Below are positions 40,281 to 48,839 of a DNA stretch of 64,000 nt, in pieces. Positions within the stretch are counted from its first letter, which is position 1, and each line of letters starts with the position of its first letter. Location: contig NZ_JACXAE010000013.1 in NCBI RefSeq assembly GCF_014698965.1, positions 124,001 through 188,000 of the forward strand, given 5' to 3'. The notes under the pieces are model-generated. The model made no database searches. It was not told the DNA's origin and worked only from the letters and a program-made list of their open reading frames with translations. Both the position numbers and the translations under genes were made by a program. This DNA comes from Iningainema tapete BLCC-T55. Lineage in GTDB: Bacteria; Cyanobacteriota; Cyanobacteriia; Cyanobacteriales; Nostocaceae.

Positions 40281-41213
40281 ATGTCCATGACCTTACTGGA
40301 GGCAAAAAAACTTGCTACTCCAGAAACTGCAACAATAATTGAAGAATACGCCGCAACTAGTGATATTCTCCGCGTAATCCCTTTCGAGAACGTACCAGGA
40401 ACCGGCAAACACTACAATCGCGAAGACAAACTGCCCGGTATCGGGTTTCGCGGCATCAACGAGGGCTATCAAGAAAGCGTAGGCGTACTCAATCCCCAGT
40501 CTGAGGCACATAAAATTGCCGGCGGAGACTTGGATGTAGACAGAGCCATCATTGATATGCAGGGTACCTCCGTCCGGACCGTCCATGAGATGATGAAAGT
40601 CAAAGCGCTGTCCTTGTCTTGGACACGCAACTTTATCAAGGGCGATTCCACAACCAACCCCAGAGTTTTCGACGGGCTACAAGTCCGGCTCACCGGAACC
40701 CAATTGATTGCAAATAAAAACATTGGAGGACCGCTTAGTCTTGAGAAACTGGACGAGGCGATCGACGCGGTTGACAATCCGAACTACATCATCATGAGCA
40801 AAGCCATCCGCCGCAAGCTTTCTCAAGCCGTGCGCAACCAAATCGGTGGAGACATTGAGTACGAGGTGGATGAACTCGGCAACCAGGTAATGCAGTATAA
40901 TTCTTTACCTATTTTGATTGCTGATTACGACAACAACGGCGACCAAATTTTGGATTATACCGAATCTTCCCCGGACGGCACTTCTTCCACGCAATGCACG
41001 AGTATCTACGTGGTTTCCTTTGGCGACATGATGTTGACCGGCATTCAAGGTGCGGTTGACGGTGTGTACGGTGTTTCTGTTCGTGACTTGGGAGAACTCG
41101 AAACCAAGCCCGTATTCCGCACTCGCGTGGACTGGTACAACGCGATCGCCTGCTATCACGGACGCGCTGCAGCTAGACTACACGGCATCACCGATGCCCC
41201 TGCGATCGCTTAA
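40281..41213 (+). CDS. Major capsid protein
   Basis: The 310-residue protein matches phage capsid proteins of HK97-like type: a helical opening (LLEAKKLATPETATIIEEY), P-loop-like strands (GTGKHYNREDKLPGIGF), a spine helix region and VRDLGELETKPVFRTRVDW near the end, followed by YHGRAAARLHGI. It directly follows the scaffold gene, and decoration-protein candidates follow. The sequence lacks a long N-terminal delta domain, consistent with a separate scaffold. A palindromic repeat begins 17 bases after the stop. Confidence 0.85.
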   Translation: MSMTLLEAKKLATPETATIIEEYAATSDILRVIPFENVPGTGKHYNREDKLPGIGFRGINEGYQESVGVLNPQSEAHKIAGGDLDVDRAIIDMQGTSVRTVHEMMKVKALSLSWTRNFIKGDSTTNPRVFDGLQVRLTGTQLIANKNIGGPLSLEKLDEAIDAVDNPNYIIMSKAIRRKLSQAVRNQIGGDIEYEVDELGNQVMQYNSLPILIADYDNNGDQILDYTESSPDGTSSTQCTSIYVVSFGDMMLTGIQGAVDGVYGVSVRDLGELETKPVFRTRVDWYNAIACYHGRAAARLHGITDAPAIA

Positions 41214-41230
41214 TCAAGATTCTACCCGCA

Positions 41231-41254
41231 CCCTCTGGAAAATTTTCCAGGGGG
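41231..41254. repeat. 24-bp palindromic repeat, copy 7
   Basis: Arms CCCTCTGG and CCAGGGGG around AAAATTTT, 17 bases after the capsid gene stop. Confidence 0.85.
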
Positions 41255-41284
41255 TAAAACCATTTCAATACCAAGATACATCAC

Positions 41285-41692
41285 ATGAGTCGCTCAACTA
41301 TCGCCAACCGCCGCCATCTACTTTTCGACAAAGGTCTTGAACTTAGGGATTACAACGCTACTGCGGTAGCTACAACTACATCAGAAACCGCAATCGAATT
41401 CGCCGCCGACAAGCAACTCGCTTATAAGGCAGTGATTTTAGCTGGTGCTTACACTGGCTACGCCGCAGGCTCTGCTGAATGGAAAATCAGCATCGAAGCC
41501 GCCACAACCGTCGCTGGCACTTATAAGGAAATTGGCAGTTGCACCGCCGACGGGACTATTAAGCAATTTGATATTCCTTTGTCCGGCGAGTGGGTGGAAG
41601 ACTTATTACCAGGCGCTTTGTACATCCGCGCTACCGCCACCGCAATTGGCGCACCTGACGCACTTACTTATGGGGCATTCCTGGCATGCTAA
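41285..41692 (+). CDS. Putative capsid decoration protein
   Basis: A 135-residue beta-rich protein (LELRDYNATAVATTTSET, KAVILAGAYTGYAAGS, WKISIEAATTVAGTYKEIG). Size, Ala/Thr/Gly composition and place after the capsid gene fit a head decoration or stabilising protein. It shows no enzyme motif. It overlaps the next small gene by seven bases. The role is inferred from context. Confidence 0.55.
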   Translation: MSRSTIANRRHLLFDKGLELRDYNATAVATTTSETAIEFAADKQLAYKAVILAGAYTGYAAGSAEWKISIEAATTVAGTYKEIGSCTADGTIKQFDIPLSGEWVEDLLPGALYIRATATAIGAPDALTYGAFLAC

Positions 41693-41880
41693 ACCAAGAT
41701 CCAGTTCTTTTGTACAGTCCCGATGGGAAAACTCGGCGCATTCCCCTCGTTGACGCGCCGGGGTGGATCAAGGCGGGATGGAGTACTTCACCCATACCCC
41801 TAAAACCCGTCACCACAAAACCCAAGGCAAAAGATGCGCCTGAAACCGCCGACGCCTCAAAAAAACCAGACCAAATTTAA
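41686..41880 (+). CDS. Small head-region protein
   Basis: This 64-residue product has a small folded part (LLYSPDGKTRRIPLVDAPGW, IKAGWST) and a Pro/Lys-rich tail (PVTTKPKAKDAPETADASKK). Similar short proteins with a VxxxGW core occur next to capsid genes in phages. No function is known; it overlaps the decoration candidate. Confidence 0.5.
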   Translation: MLNQDPVLLYSPDGKTRRIPLVDAPGWIKAGWSTSPIPLKPVTTKPKAKDAPETADASKKPDQI

Positions 41881-41921
41881 AGATTTTGCACGCAATAAAG
41901 CTTTGTACGCGGCTATACTTA

Positions 41922-41948
41922 TATAATTTGAATAGGAGTATAGACGTG
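41922..41948 (+). promoter_or_regulatory. -10 element and ribosome site of the helicase gene
   Basis: TATAAT at 41922-41927 with only a weak -35; GGAG at 41934-41937 lies eight bases before GTG 41946. Confidence 0.4.
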
Positions 41949-44234
41949 TACGTGGCTATGGGCGGTCAGTGGTCGGTTAAAAATTTAAAAGACGAAACCA
42001 AGTTCAAACCCAAGTGGAAACATCAACCCACAGTGGCAATGAGAATCCCGTTCGTATTTCGAGATGAAGTGTTTGGGTTGGCATTGCTACTGGATAGTGG
42101 CGGTGGTGAAAGTGAAGCGAAGTCCACCCATAGCGATCGCGTCATATCGGAACCACTCACTCCCGAAACAATTCTCGAAGCGGTACGCAATTGGGAATTG
42201 GAAAAAATTCTCAAGCTCCAAGCAGAACTTCCCGCGATAATCGACTGGAAAAAAGAACAGTCTTCCGACAGGAGGTTAGAACAAGCCTTAGTGTTTCTCG
42301 CCAAATGTTGCGATGGGGCAAACAGCACGGACGGGGCAGGATTCAACAAATGTGACACTGGCTTTGGTAAATGGCTGGCTGGGCAAAAACAACTCGTCCG
42401 AACTCAAGCTCAAGCCGGATTGAAAATGGTCCAAAAATACAAGGGGCAGCTAGAGCGTGCGGGATTGTCGCTACCAGAGTGGGATGCGATCGCTCATCAA
42501 TATCCCGTAAATTCCCCACCAGTATTTGTTTTTAGCGAGGAAGAAGACAAGGACATTCTTCCAGAACGCAGAGTGGAAATCAAAGGCGATTCTATTGCCG
42601 TATATGCTCCCTACGATTCAACTGGTAAATTTCAGCGTGATTGCAAAAGTATCAAAGGATACAAGTTTGAGGGTAGCGATAAGAGTTGGCGGTTTCCTCT
42701 AATTTCAGCTGAAGAGGCGATAAACAAACTGACTAACGAGAACTTTATTATCGCGCCAGAAGTAGAAGGTGCGATCGCTCTTGCCCGGCAACAGCGCGAA
42801 CTCGAACAACAGGCGCTGGAATCTGCTGCTTTAGAGAAAGCCGACGAAATTGTACGGTTGGTAAAAGCCGCCAATCTAGATGCACCCCTCTCCAACGGTT
42901 GGCTACTACGTGATTACCAAAAATCTGGAGTAGAATGGCTCCTAGCACACCGCAAAGGTGGTATCTATGGCGGAGGCATTTTAGCCGACGATATGGGGTT
43001 GGGCAAAACCCTAACCGCCTTGTACGCGGCTAAATCCATGCAATTCACTTACAGCTGTGCGGTGTTTATTGTTGCTCCCGTATCGCTGATGGAAGGGTGG
43101 CGACGAGCGGCAGAAATCGCTGAAGTGGTGGTGGAATTATTCAGCAATAACTACCAAAAAATCCCCGCGCCGCTGGAAGCGCAAAAATACGTGCTAATTT
43201 GCGACGAGGCGCACGGATTTCAAGATATTAACTCCAAACGCTCAGAAAAAATGCTAGAGCTAGCGCACCATGAGAACTGCTTAACAGCCTGGATGCTCAC
43301 GGGTACACCAATCAAGAACGGACGCCCAATCAACCTCATGCCATTACTCATGGCAGTGCAGCATCCCCTAGTAGCAGATAAATGGGCTTACCAGAAGCGC
43401 TATTGCAACGCTCACCATAAATCAATCGGCAAAAAGACGGTGTGGGATGCCACGGGAGCGGCTTTCCTAGACGAACTCGCAAAAAAAACAGAGGACGTAA
43501 TTCTCAGGCGGAAAAAATCGGAGGTACTCTCGGAGTTACCACCGAAGACTAGATTATTCAAAGAGGTGGAACTAGACTCCAAAGCCGAGAAAGCTTACTC
43601 AAGTGAAATCAAAGCTCTCGTGGAAGACTACCGTCTACGTGCCAAGCGCGGTGAGGTGGACGAGGACGCTGAGGCATTGGTGACACTCAATATCCTCCGT
43701 AAAGTGGGTAGCGTCGCCAAGGTGTCCGCCGCAGTTGCTCAAGCAGAAGAGCTGCTGGAGCAAGGGCAGCAGGTGGTAATTTTCACTGAGTTCTTGAAGT
43801 CTGCTCAAGAAATTCACGCTCAGCTAATGGCTTTGGGCGTCGGGCATTGTGAATTGCTAACAGGAGAAACCAGAGCCGAGGAACGTCAAGCCATAGTCGA
43901 TCACTTTCAGTCGGGCGAAAGTAAAGTGTTCGTCGGAACGATCAAAGCCGGCGGTGTGGGGCTGACTTTGACTGCTGCTTCCAACGTGATACTTGTAGAT
44001 CGAGCTTGGACACCAGGAGATGTGGAGCAAGCGGAGGACAGAACGCATAGGTTAGGGCAGCAAAACGCGGTCTTTGCAACGTGGCTACAACTAGGTCAAA
44101 TCGACCATGCGATCGATGACCTAATTCTACAAAAATCCGAGCGCATCGAATTGATACTTCAAGGCAAGCGCAAGACCCTCAAGGGGATTAATTCGCCCAA
44201 GGATCTCGCAAAAGAGCTACTAGCAATCCTCTAA
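41946..44234 (+). CDS. SNF2-family DNA helicase/translocase
   Basis: About 762 residues from GTG 41946 (ATG 41958 is an alternative). N-terminal part: a phage-specific region, then a small SMARCAL1/HARP-like segment (DCKSIKGYKFEGSDKSWRF). The motor has motif I DDMGLGKTLT (near residue 350), motif II CDEAHGF, motif III LTGTPIKNG, then the second RecA half with VFVGTIKAGGVGLTLTAAS and DRAWTPGDVEQAEDRTHRLG. SNF2 enzymes move along DNA to remodel forks or remove proteins; this one could help phage replication or recombination. A terminator follows. Confidence 0.85.
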   Translation: MYVAMGGQWSVKNLKDETKFKPKWKHQPTVAMRIPFVFRDEVFGLALLLDSGGGESEAKSTHSDRVISEPLTPETILEAVRNWELEKILKLQAELPAIIDWKKEQSSDRRLEQALVFLAKCCDGANSTDGAGFNKCDTGFGKWLAGQKQLVRTQAQAGLKMVQKYKGQLERAGLSLPEWDAIAHQYPVNSPPVFVFSEEEDKDILPERRVEIKGDSIAVYAPYDSTGKFQRDCKSIKGYKFEGSDKSWRFPLISAEEAINKLTNENFIIAPEVEGAIALARQQRELEQQALESAALEKADEIVRLVKAANLDAPLSNGWLLRDYQKSGVEWLLAHRKGGIYGGGILADDMGLGKTLTALYAAKSMQFTYSCAVFIVAPVSLMEGWRRAAEIAEVVVELFSNNYQKIPAPLEAQKYVLICDEAHGFQDINSKRSEKMLELAHHENCLTAWMLTGTPIKNGRPINLMPLLMAVQHPLVADKWAYQKRYCNAHHKSIGKKTVWDATGAAFLDELAKKTEDVILRRKKSEVLSELPPKTRLFKEVELDSKAEKAYSSEIKALVEDYRLRAKRGEVDEDAEALVTLNILRKVGSVAKVSAAVAQAEELLEQGQQVVIFTEFLKSAQEIHAQLMALGVGHCELLTGETRAEERQAIVDHFQSGESKVFVGTIKAGGVGLTLTAASNVILVDRAWTPGDVEQAEDRTHRLGQQNAVFATWLQLGQIDHAIDDLILQKSERIELILQGKRKTLKGINSPKDLAKELLAIL

Positions 44235-44262
44235 CTTCCCGCAGTGACTGCGGGAAGTTTCA
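44232..44262 (+). terminator. Strong hairpin after the helicase gene
   Basis: Arms AACTTCCCGCAGT/ACTGCGGGAAGTT with minimal loop, followed by TCATCT. It begins inside the stop region of the helicase. Confidence 0.7.
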
Positions 44263-44308
44263 TCTGACAGATCAGTTCTTTATCCTTGGCGCGGCTAGGA
44301 CCGCTTGT

Positions 44309-44602
44309 TTAATCATCGAAATCGAGCGCGCAATAAAACTCGTCATCGTCGTCAAATTCGCCCAGGCTTGCACGAATCGAACTGTCGCAGTTTTCGCACA
44401 AACCCTTGATTCCACCATAAAACCCGGCAAAATCAAATCGTTCCACGCCTGCCCAAAACTGTCCACAGCAGTAGCAAAAGCCTTCTTGTGGTGCGTGTTT
44501 AACGCAGTAATAATAGTCGGGTTTGTCCGTCGTATTGTCAGGGAGAAAACACGCGGTTGTGTTTTCCCCGCTACATCCCGGATGCTGACATTTGTTATTC
44601 AT
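44309..44602 (-). CDS. Cys-rich zinc-binding small protein
   Basis: A 97-residue protein with several Cys pairs: CQHPGC at the start, CVKH, CYCC and CENC. It probably folds around two zinc ions and ends with a highly acidic tail (LGEFDDDDEFYCALDFDD). It overlaps the upstream leftward gene by four bases. Function unknown; nucleic-acid or protein contacts are possible. Confidence 0.5.
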   Translation of the reverse strand: MNNKCQHPGCSGENTTACFLPDNTTDKPDYYYCVKHAPQEGFCYCCGQFWAGVERFDFAGFYGGIKGLCENCDSSIRASLGEFDDDDEFYCALDFDD

Positions 44603-45891
44603 GGCTTAACCCCGCTCAATTTCCTGACGACTGCCACAGCGTATTTGTGGTCAAAACCCCTCTGTACGAGCTGCTTGTAGCAGAATTCATACCCCTGGGG
44701 AATTTGCTCCGACCAAGGACTAGGGGTTGGCTCTGATATCTGCTGCCCTTGCTCCCACTCCCTCCAAGCGTTTTCAAATTCCTGCACGGTTCCAAAGTCG
44801 TCAGGGTCTGGCGGTTCTTCACTGCTATCCCAGAAAATCGTCAATTGTCCGTCCGGCTCGGACAAACGAGCCGTATCTCCAAAGTGTGCGGGATTCCAGG
44901 AGTCGGTCGTATCTCCCGTATCTTCTTCAATCAAAGCCAACTGGTCACCCCTAACCTTGCCTTCCGTGCCGTTGTCCCATGCAATCCGGAACTGGCTCCT
45001 ATTCAAGATTTCAATTATTTGCCCTCGCCTATTCCTGCCCGCCGACCATGAAGGTGCGACGGTATCGCCAATCTTCCAAGCGGATCTTTCCCTTTTCTCC
45101 CGCTTGGGCTTTGGATTTTCCAGTTTCCTGTCGAACTCCTTCAACAGATCAAACTCGCCCCTCTCTAACCTGAGAAGCTCATCCACTCCACCCACCTTCA
45201 CCCAGTACTGAAGGCGCGGGCTTTTTGGCTCGTACATCGTACCAGAATGCGCGGACTGAATTACCCCCATCTTCCCCTTGTGCTTGCCTTGGGCGACGCG
45301 GACTCGCTTGCCGGAATCTAAATTGGCAAGCACTACCCTTTGGTACTCCGATTCAAATTCGAGAAGCTTGTTCCAGTAGTTGATTTGTTCGGTGCAGCTT
45401 TTTACCCAGTACCCCTTAGCCGTTTTTAGTTTCTCCTGAAAATCTGCTAATTCTTCTGCAAGCTTTTTCTCGCAGTGCTTGGATAAGATAATTTGTTCCT
45501 CCACAGGCAGTAAATCACAGCGGATGCACGAATTATGCCAATCGCGATTCGTGCCTTTTACGTAGCTATTGATTGGAATCAAGCTATCTTTCTGCCTCCA
45601 AAACCCGGACCCTGGAGTCAGGAGATTAAAGTTGACGTATTCAACTTTTTGAACGATTACTGGCTCATGTAACTCATGGCAGATCATGAGCGATTCTCTT
45701 GGAATCAAAAATTCTTTGCCCTCCCACTCGCCAATAAACACTCCATTGCGGACGCACTTGAATTTATAGCAAAACTGATCTTCTCTACCTTTTATCAAAT
45801 CGCCCTTGAATAAGTTTTCAATATCTTCTCCCGTAGCGGGTATGGCTGTGCCACAGAAAACTTTACCAAGATTGGGTGCAATTGCAGTCAT
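44599..45891 (-). CDS. KOW-like domain protein (430 residues)
   Basis: The protein shows a KOW-like segment (GKRVRVAQGKHKGKMGVIQS, near residue 200) and a second small beta unit (WKIGDTVAPSWSAGRNRRGQ then IIEILNRSQFRIAW, near residue 285). KOW units bind RNA or ribosomal/transcription proteins. Other parts contain CIRCDLLPVEEQ and an acidic linker (EEPPDPDDFGTVQ). It overlaps both neighbours by four bases in a leftward early-gene operon. Precise function unknown. Confidence 0.5.
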   Translation of the reverse strand: MTAIAPNLGKVFCGTAIPATGEDIENLFKGDLIKGREDQFCYKFKCVRNGVFIGEWEGKEFLIPRESLMICHELHEPVIVQKVEYVNFNLLTPGSGFWRQKDSLIPINSYVKGTNRDWHNSCIRCDLLPVEEQIILSKHCEKKLAEELADFQEKLKTAKGYWVKSCTEQINYWNKLLEFESEYQRVVLANLDSGKRVRVAQGKHKGKMGVIQSAHSGTMYEPKSPRLQYWVKVGGVDELLRLERGEFDLLKEFDRKLENPKPKREKRERSAWKIGDTVAPSWSAGRNRRGQIIEILNRSQFRIAWDNGTEGKVRGDQLALIEEDTGDTTDSWNPAHFGDTARLSEPDGQLTIFWDSSEEPPDPDDFGTVQEFENAWREWEQGQQISEPTPSPWSEQIPQGYEFCYKQLVQRGFDHKYAVAVVRKLSGVKP

Positions 45892-46271
45892 AATGCCTCC
45901 AAACTATTTTCATGTACGCCTTGCAAACTCTCGCGTCCATCCCACTTCATCCGATACCAAAAACCGTGTTGTAAAAGCCCAGAATTTTCCCGCCATTCAA
46001 TACCTCGAACAATCCCAACCTTTTTTTGAGGAACGAATAGCAAGCGCTGTCCAAACCAGAACCTTGGCTTCAGGCAATGCGTCGCTTCCCAAGTCCAGGG
46101 ACGGTGTTCGTATTGCTCGATCAGCCACAAAATCGCTTCCTCATACAGCTTGAATTCTTGTTGCTTACAAATGGCGTGCAGTAAGGGAAGCGAGTGTTTT
46201 GGAGAATGCCAGATACAGATTTTTCGGTGTCCATCCGGCGATTCTTCGTAGGGCGTCCAACTATTAATCAT
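45888..46271 (-). CDS. Hypothetical protein (127 residues)
   Basis: I chose ATG 46271 with AAGGGAGAA in front. An open frame reaches 46319 through a palindromic repeat and is likely not used. The protein opens MINSWTPYEESPDGHRKICIW and contains HAICKQQEFKLYEEAILWLI and a late Arg/Trp-rich part (FGQRLLFVPQKKVGIVRGIEW) that has a KOW-like look similar to its neighbour. No named family. It overlaps the next gene by four bases. Confidence 0.45.
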   Translation of the reverse strand: MINSWTPYEESPDGHRKICIWHSPKHSLPLLHAICKQQEFKLYEEAILWLIEQYEHRPWTWEATHCLKPRFWFGQRLLFVPQKKVGIVRGIEWRENSGLLQHGFWYRMKWDGRESLQGVHENSLEAL

Positions 46272-46289
46272 TTCTTCTCCCTTGTCAGA

Positions 46290-46313
46290 CCCTATGGAAA
46301 ATTTTCCATAGGG
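46290..46313. repeat. 24-bp palindromic repeat, copy 8 (perfect)
   Basis: Perfect palindrome with half site CCCTATGGAAAA, six bases past the stop codon of the ASCH gene and just before the ribosome site of the next. Confidence 0.9.
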
Positions 46314-46319
46314 AGTCAT

Positions 46320-46811
46320 TTACTCAAATAGACTCAATTGCAAGGCTTGCGGCGAAGGTCTGCCCTTTGCCACTCGCTTCGTTATCGGTTGAAGCCCACA
46401 AGCCTTTATTACTTTAGCCGAGGGAATCCACAGCCCTTGCTTGCCAGTTGCTGAAACTGGCGGGTAGATCGCCTTAACATCCGACAGAATCCAAGCTACC
46501 CTGCCGACTCGCCAATCACCCACCACTAGCTCCAGGGGTGACTGAGATTTGATGGAACAGGGGGACATGAAGACGCAATCTACGAGGCTGCAACTCGCCA
46601 CGATACACCCCGGATGGAATCTCTTCAAATCGATGCTGTAGTCCGCATTTAAACACGAGAGAAGCTCTTCTTGTGCGTGAGACAGGGGACGCTTAGCGGC
46701 GTGGATAAGCAGAGGCCCACGGTAATTAGTCGCCCAAGAACGAGTCTCCACGCGCTTACTTCCTTGGGCGATTAGGGAAGCGTAGGGTTCCCACAAGGTG
46801 ATTGCTCTCAC
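46320..46811 (-). CDS. ASCH-domain protein
   Basis: A 163-residue ASCH protein: MRAITLWEPYASLIAQGSKR, VETRSWATNYRGPLLIHAAK, VDCVFMSP, YPPVSATGKQGLW. The opening LWxPYAxLIxxGxKxxExRxW is the family mark. ASCH domains bind RNA or modified nucleosides and some hydrolyse N4-acetylcytidine. Many phages carry one, perhaps to act on RNA or modified bases. It overlaps the next small gene by four bases. Confidence 0.8.
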   Translation of the reverse strand: MRAITLWEPYASLIAQGSKRVETRSWATNYRGPLLIHAAKRPLSHAQEELLSCLNADYSIDLKRFHPGCIVASCSLVDCVFMSPCSIKSQSPLELVVGDWRVGRVAWILSDVKAIYPPVSATGKQGLWIPSAKVIKACGLQPITKRVAKGRPSPQALQLSLFE

Positions 46812-47002
46812 GATGCCTTCCTCCTTTTCTTCGTCTCAATCTGAGTCATCACCCCGTACCAAGCCTTGCACTTGTCGCAAGCACTGGCATCAAGCCCAGG
46901 GATAGTAATTTTGTGTCCATTGGGGCAAGCATCGGTGCGACACAGCATGTCCCATTGTGCTGGGGTAAGAGTGATGTGCTGCCAGGTACGGAGGTTAATC
47001 AT
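46808..47002 (-). CDS. Small zinc-ribbon protein
   Basis: A 64-residue protein with C...CPNGH and ACDKCKAWYG, i.e. a zinc-ribbon-like pair, and a basic tail (TQIETKKRRKAS). It overlaps the initiator-like gene upstream and the ASCH gene downstream. No function can be given; DNA or RNA binding is plausible. Confidence 0.5.
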   Translation of the reverse strand: MINLRTWQHITLTPAQWDMLCRTDACPNGHKITIPGLDASACDKCKAWYGVMTQIETKKRRKAS

Positions 47003-48066
47003 TTTGCACCTCCCAACAACTCCACTGCCTTCTCAAATCTCACCCACTGTTGCACGCCCAGGTGGGCAGCCACTTCTGCACGCAAGCAAACTCCCATCAC
47101 GCCATCTTCTCGAAGCTCCGAACGTTCGACAAAGCCCTGCCTATATGCCCACGTATACCACTCACCAAAGTCAGTTGGAGCTTGAATTTTTTCAGGCTTT
47201 ACACCCATCACTAAAGCCCACCTAAAATAAGCAGTCCATGATTTTTTAGGCTGAACGCCGTTCTTCATCTCTTCTCGAATAAAGGCGATCGCACCTGCTA
47301 CATTCGCCCAGTTTTTGCGCAACAACCCAACTTCTAGATTGATTCGCAGTTCTCGCAATTCACGACAAACTTGGTCTATTTGTTCTTTTGTTGGCTCCAA
47401 ATTTTCGGTTGTTTCGCTTGTTTCGTTTATTTTGTTTACGGCAACAGGCGCGACGGCGGGAGAATTTTCCTCATGAGGAATTGACTCTTCTAACGAGGAA
47501 TCTTGGCTTATTTCCTCAACAGAGAGAGTAGGCGTGGATTGGTTTTCTTGTGCGGGTAACTCCGTGTTTTGGGCTTGCTCCCATTCTTGGGATTGCTGTG
47601 CTACGGCATCCCAATCCGGTTCTTGTTCCAAAAGTTTTTCCTCTCCAACAGCAACCTGTTGTTGTGGAGGATCAAGATTTACTGGATCTAAGATTGGATC
47701 AATATATATAGTGGTCGTCGGTTCGTGAACGACGGTCGTCGGTTCGTGAACGACGGTCGTCGGTTCGTCATCCCACGAGCTTTGCGATTGACGCTCCGAG
47801 CCGAGGTACTGATATTGCCAAGCTCTTGCGTTTAATCGGTGATGCCGTCTGTCGATTAAACGCAACTCGTGTAGAAGTTCTAGGGCTTTGCGGATAGCGT
47901 GGCGTCCCCATTGCCCTAAAAATGTTTCTACTAACTCGTCAATTGTGATAGTGAACCATCCTTCACGCTGGTTCCGAAAGAAATTGAGTAGCTCGGCGGC
48001 GCAGCGGGAACCTGTGAGAATTAGGTCTTTGGCGTAGCAGACAATCTTGTAAACTTTATTCGCCAT
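46999..48066 (-). CDS. Replication initiator-like protein with internal iteron-like repeats
   Basis: A 355-residue protein with a winged-helix N-terminus (LLNFFRNQREGWFTITIDEL, HAIRKALELLHELRLIDRR, residues 24-72), a flexible acidic middle, and a C-terminal helical part (KSWTAYFRWALVMGVKPEKI). The layout, wHTH start, disordered linker, then a partner-binding end, is that of lambda O/DnaD-like initiators. Within the linker the DNA carries two and a half 21-bp direct repeats (47714-47768), read as repeated EPTTVVH. Iterons inside the initiator gene form lambda's origin, so this could be the phage origin. No catalytic motif. Confidence 0.55.
   Translation of the reverse strand: MANKVYKIVCYAKDLILTGSRCAAELLNFFRNQREGWFTITIDELVETFLGQWGRHAIRKALELLHELRLIDRRHHRLNARAWQYQYLGSERQSQSSWDDEPTTVVHEPTTVVHEPTTTIYIDPILDPVNLDPPQQQVAVGEEKLLEQEPDWDAVAQQSQEWEQAQNTELPAQENQSTPTLSVEEISQDSSLEESIPHEENSPAVAPVAVNKINETSETTENLEPTKEQIDQVCRELRELRINLEVGLLRKNWANVAGAIAFIREEMKNGVQPKKSWTAYFRWALVMGVKPEKIQAPTDFGEWYTWAYRQGFVERSELREDGVMGVCLRAEVAAHLGVQQWVRFEKAVELLGGAK
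47714..47768. repeat. 21-bp iteron-like tandem repeat, candidate origin
   Basis: Two full units (47714-47734, 47735-47755) and a partial third. Each unit holds GTCGTCGGTTCG then TGAACGACG, an imperfect palindrome. Confidence 0.6.
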
Positions 48067-48709
48067 GATTCGCCCTCCTTGTTTCCCAAAATAAACTGCG
48101 CTCAGCTTGGCGGCGTGTCCGCTCGTAATATTCAGGGCTTATCCAGCGCTCATCATCCAGTTGTTGATAGTCGTCTGGAACTTCATCTGGTGGGGTAGAC
48201 GCACTCAGTATCCGAGGAGGTGATGGGTGCGCTTGTGGAATACTTCTCTCCATTTGTTCAAGTCTTTGGAGTAGGGGTGCTAAGCTCCGCTCTACAGCCT
48301 CCGTAATGGCAGATTTCAGTGTTTCTTGATTGATTAACTCAAGTTCCGTCTGACGAGTTTTAGTCGCAAAATAGCTTTGTGCTAAAGCGATTTCATGTTT
48401 TCGTGGATCGCCGTTCATTGCTGTGAGGTAGCAAGCGTATCGTGATAATTTATAGTCAGATTGTTTGGAACCTCCTCCCTGCGGACGTTCTACCACATTG
48501 CCAACGTCGGCAAAATGGTTTTCAACGGTGTAGCCCGAATTTCGACAGGCAAGTTTTGCTCGTTCAATCGTTTCTTCAAAACGTCGCCACTGGTTATACC
48601 CTAGCAATAGCTGTAGTTGTCGAGCAAGCCAGTATTCATTGCCGTCTTGGTCAACTAACCTGATTTGGTCGAATGGGCTTGAGCCTTCAAATTTTGCTAT
48701 AGTAGTCAT
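48056..48709 (-). CDS. DinD-like / BRO-related protein
   Basis: The 217-residue protein resembles DinD: YWLARQLQLLLGYNQWRRFE then IERAKLACRNSGYTVENHF, DYKLSRYACYLTAMNGDPRK, HEIALAQSYFATKTRQTELE. E. coli DinD blocks RecA-mediated strand exchange. The C-terminus is a phage-specific helical part with many Glu and Arg. It overlaps the initiator-like gene by 11 bases. In the phage it may modulate recombination or act as a regulator of the lysogenic state. Confidence 0.8.
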   Translation of the reverse strand: MTTIAKFEGSSPFDQIRLVDQDGNEYWLARQLQLLLGYNQWRRFEETIERAKLACRNSGYTVENHFADVGNVVERPQGGGSKQSDYKLSRYACYLTAMNGDPRKHEIALAQSYFATKTRQTELELINQETLKSAITEAVERSLAPLLQRLEQMERSIPQAHPSPPRILSASTPPDEVPDDYQQLDDERWISPEYYERTRRQAERSLFWETRRANHGE

Positions 48710-48781
48710 AAGTCAAATACCACATAGTTATCTATTGGTCAAAGCGTCTTCGTTAGTCTGGGGACGCGATTTGTTGGAAAT

Positions 48782-48801
48782 ATCTTGATTTCTATCAAGA
48801 T
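48782..48801. other. Perfect small hairpin
   Basis: ATCTTGAT-TTCT-ATCAAGAT between the DinD-like and the next gene. It lies next to a HIP1-based hairpin. Confidence 0.5.
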
Positions 48802-48802
48802 T

Positions 48803-48837
48803 AGCGATCGCACCCCCGATGGAGGCGATCGCTTTTT
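48803..48837 (+). terminator. Terminator with HIP1 octamers as stem
   Basis: AGCGATCGC/GCGATCGCT arms (48803-48811, 48825-48833) with a 13-base loop and five T on the + strand. Genes on both sides run leftward. Confidence 0.5.
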
Positions 48838-48839
48838 AA

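Noticed and set aside
46272-46319. Extension of the 45888 gene to 46319
   Set aside because: The extra codons are the palindromic repeat itself, while ATG 46271 has a strong ribosome site.
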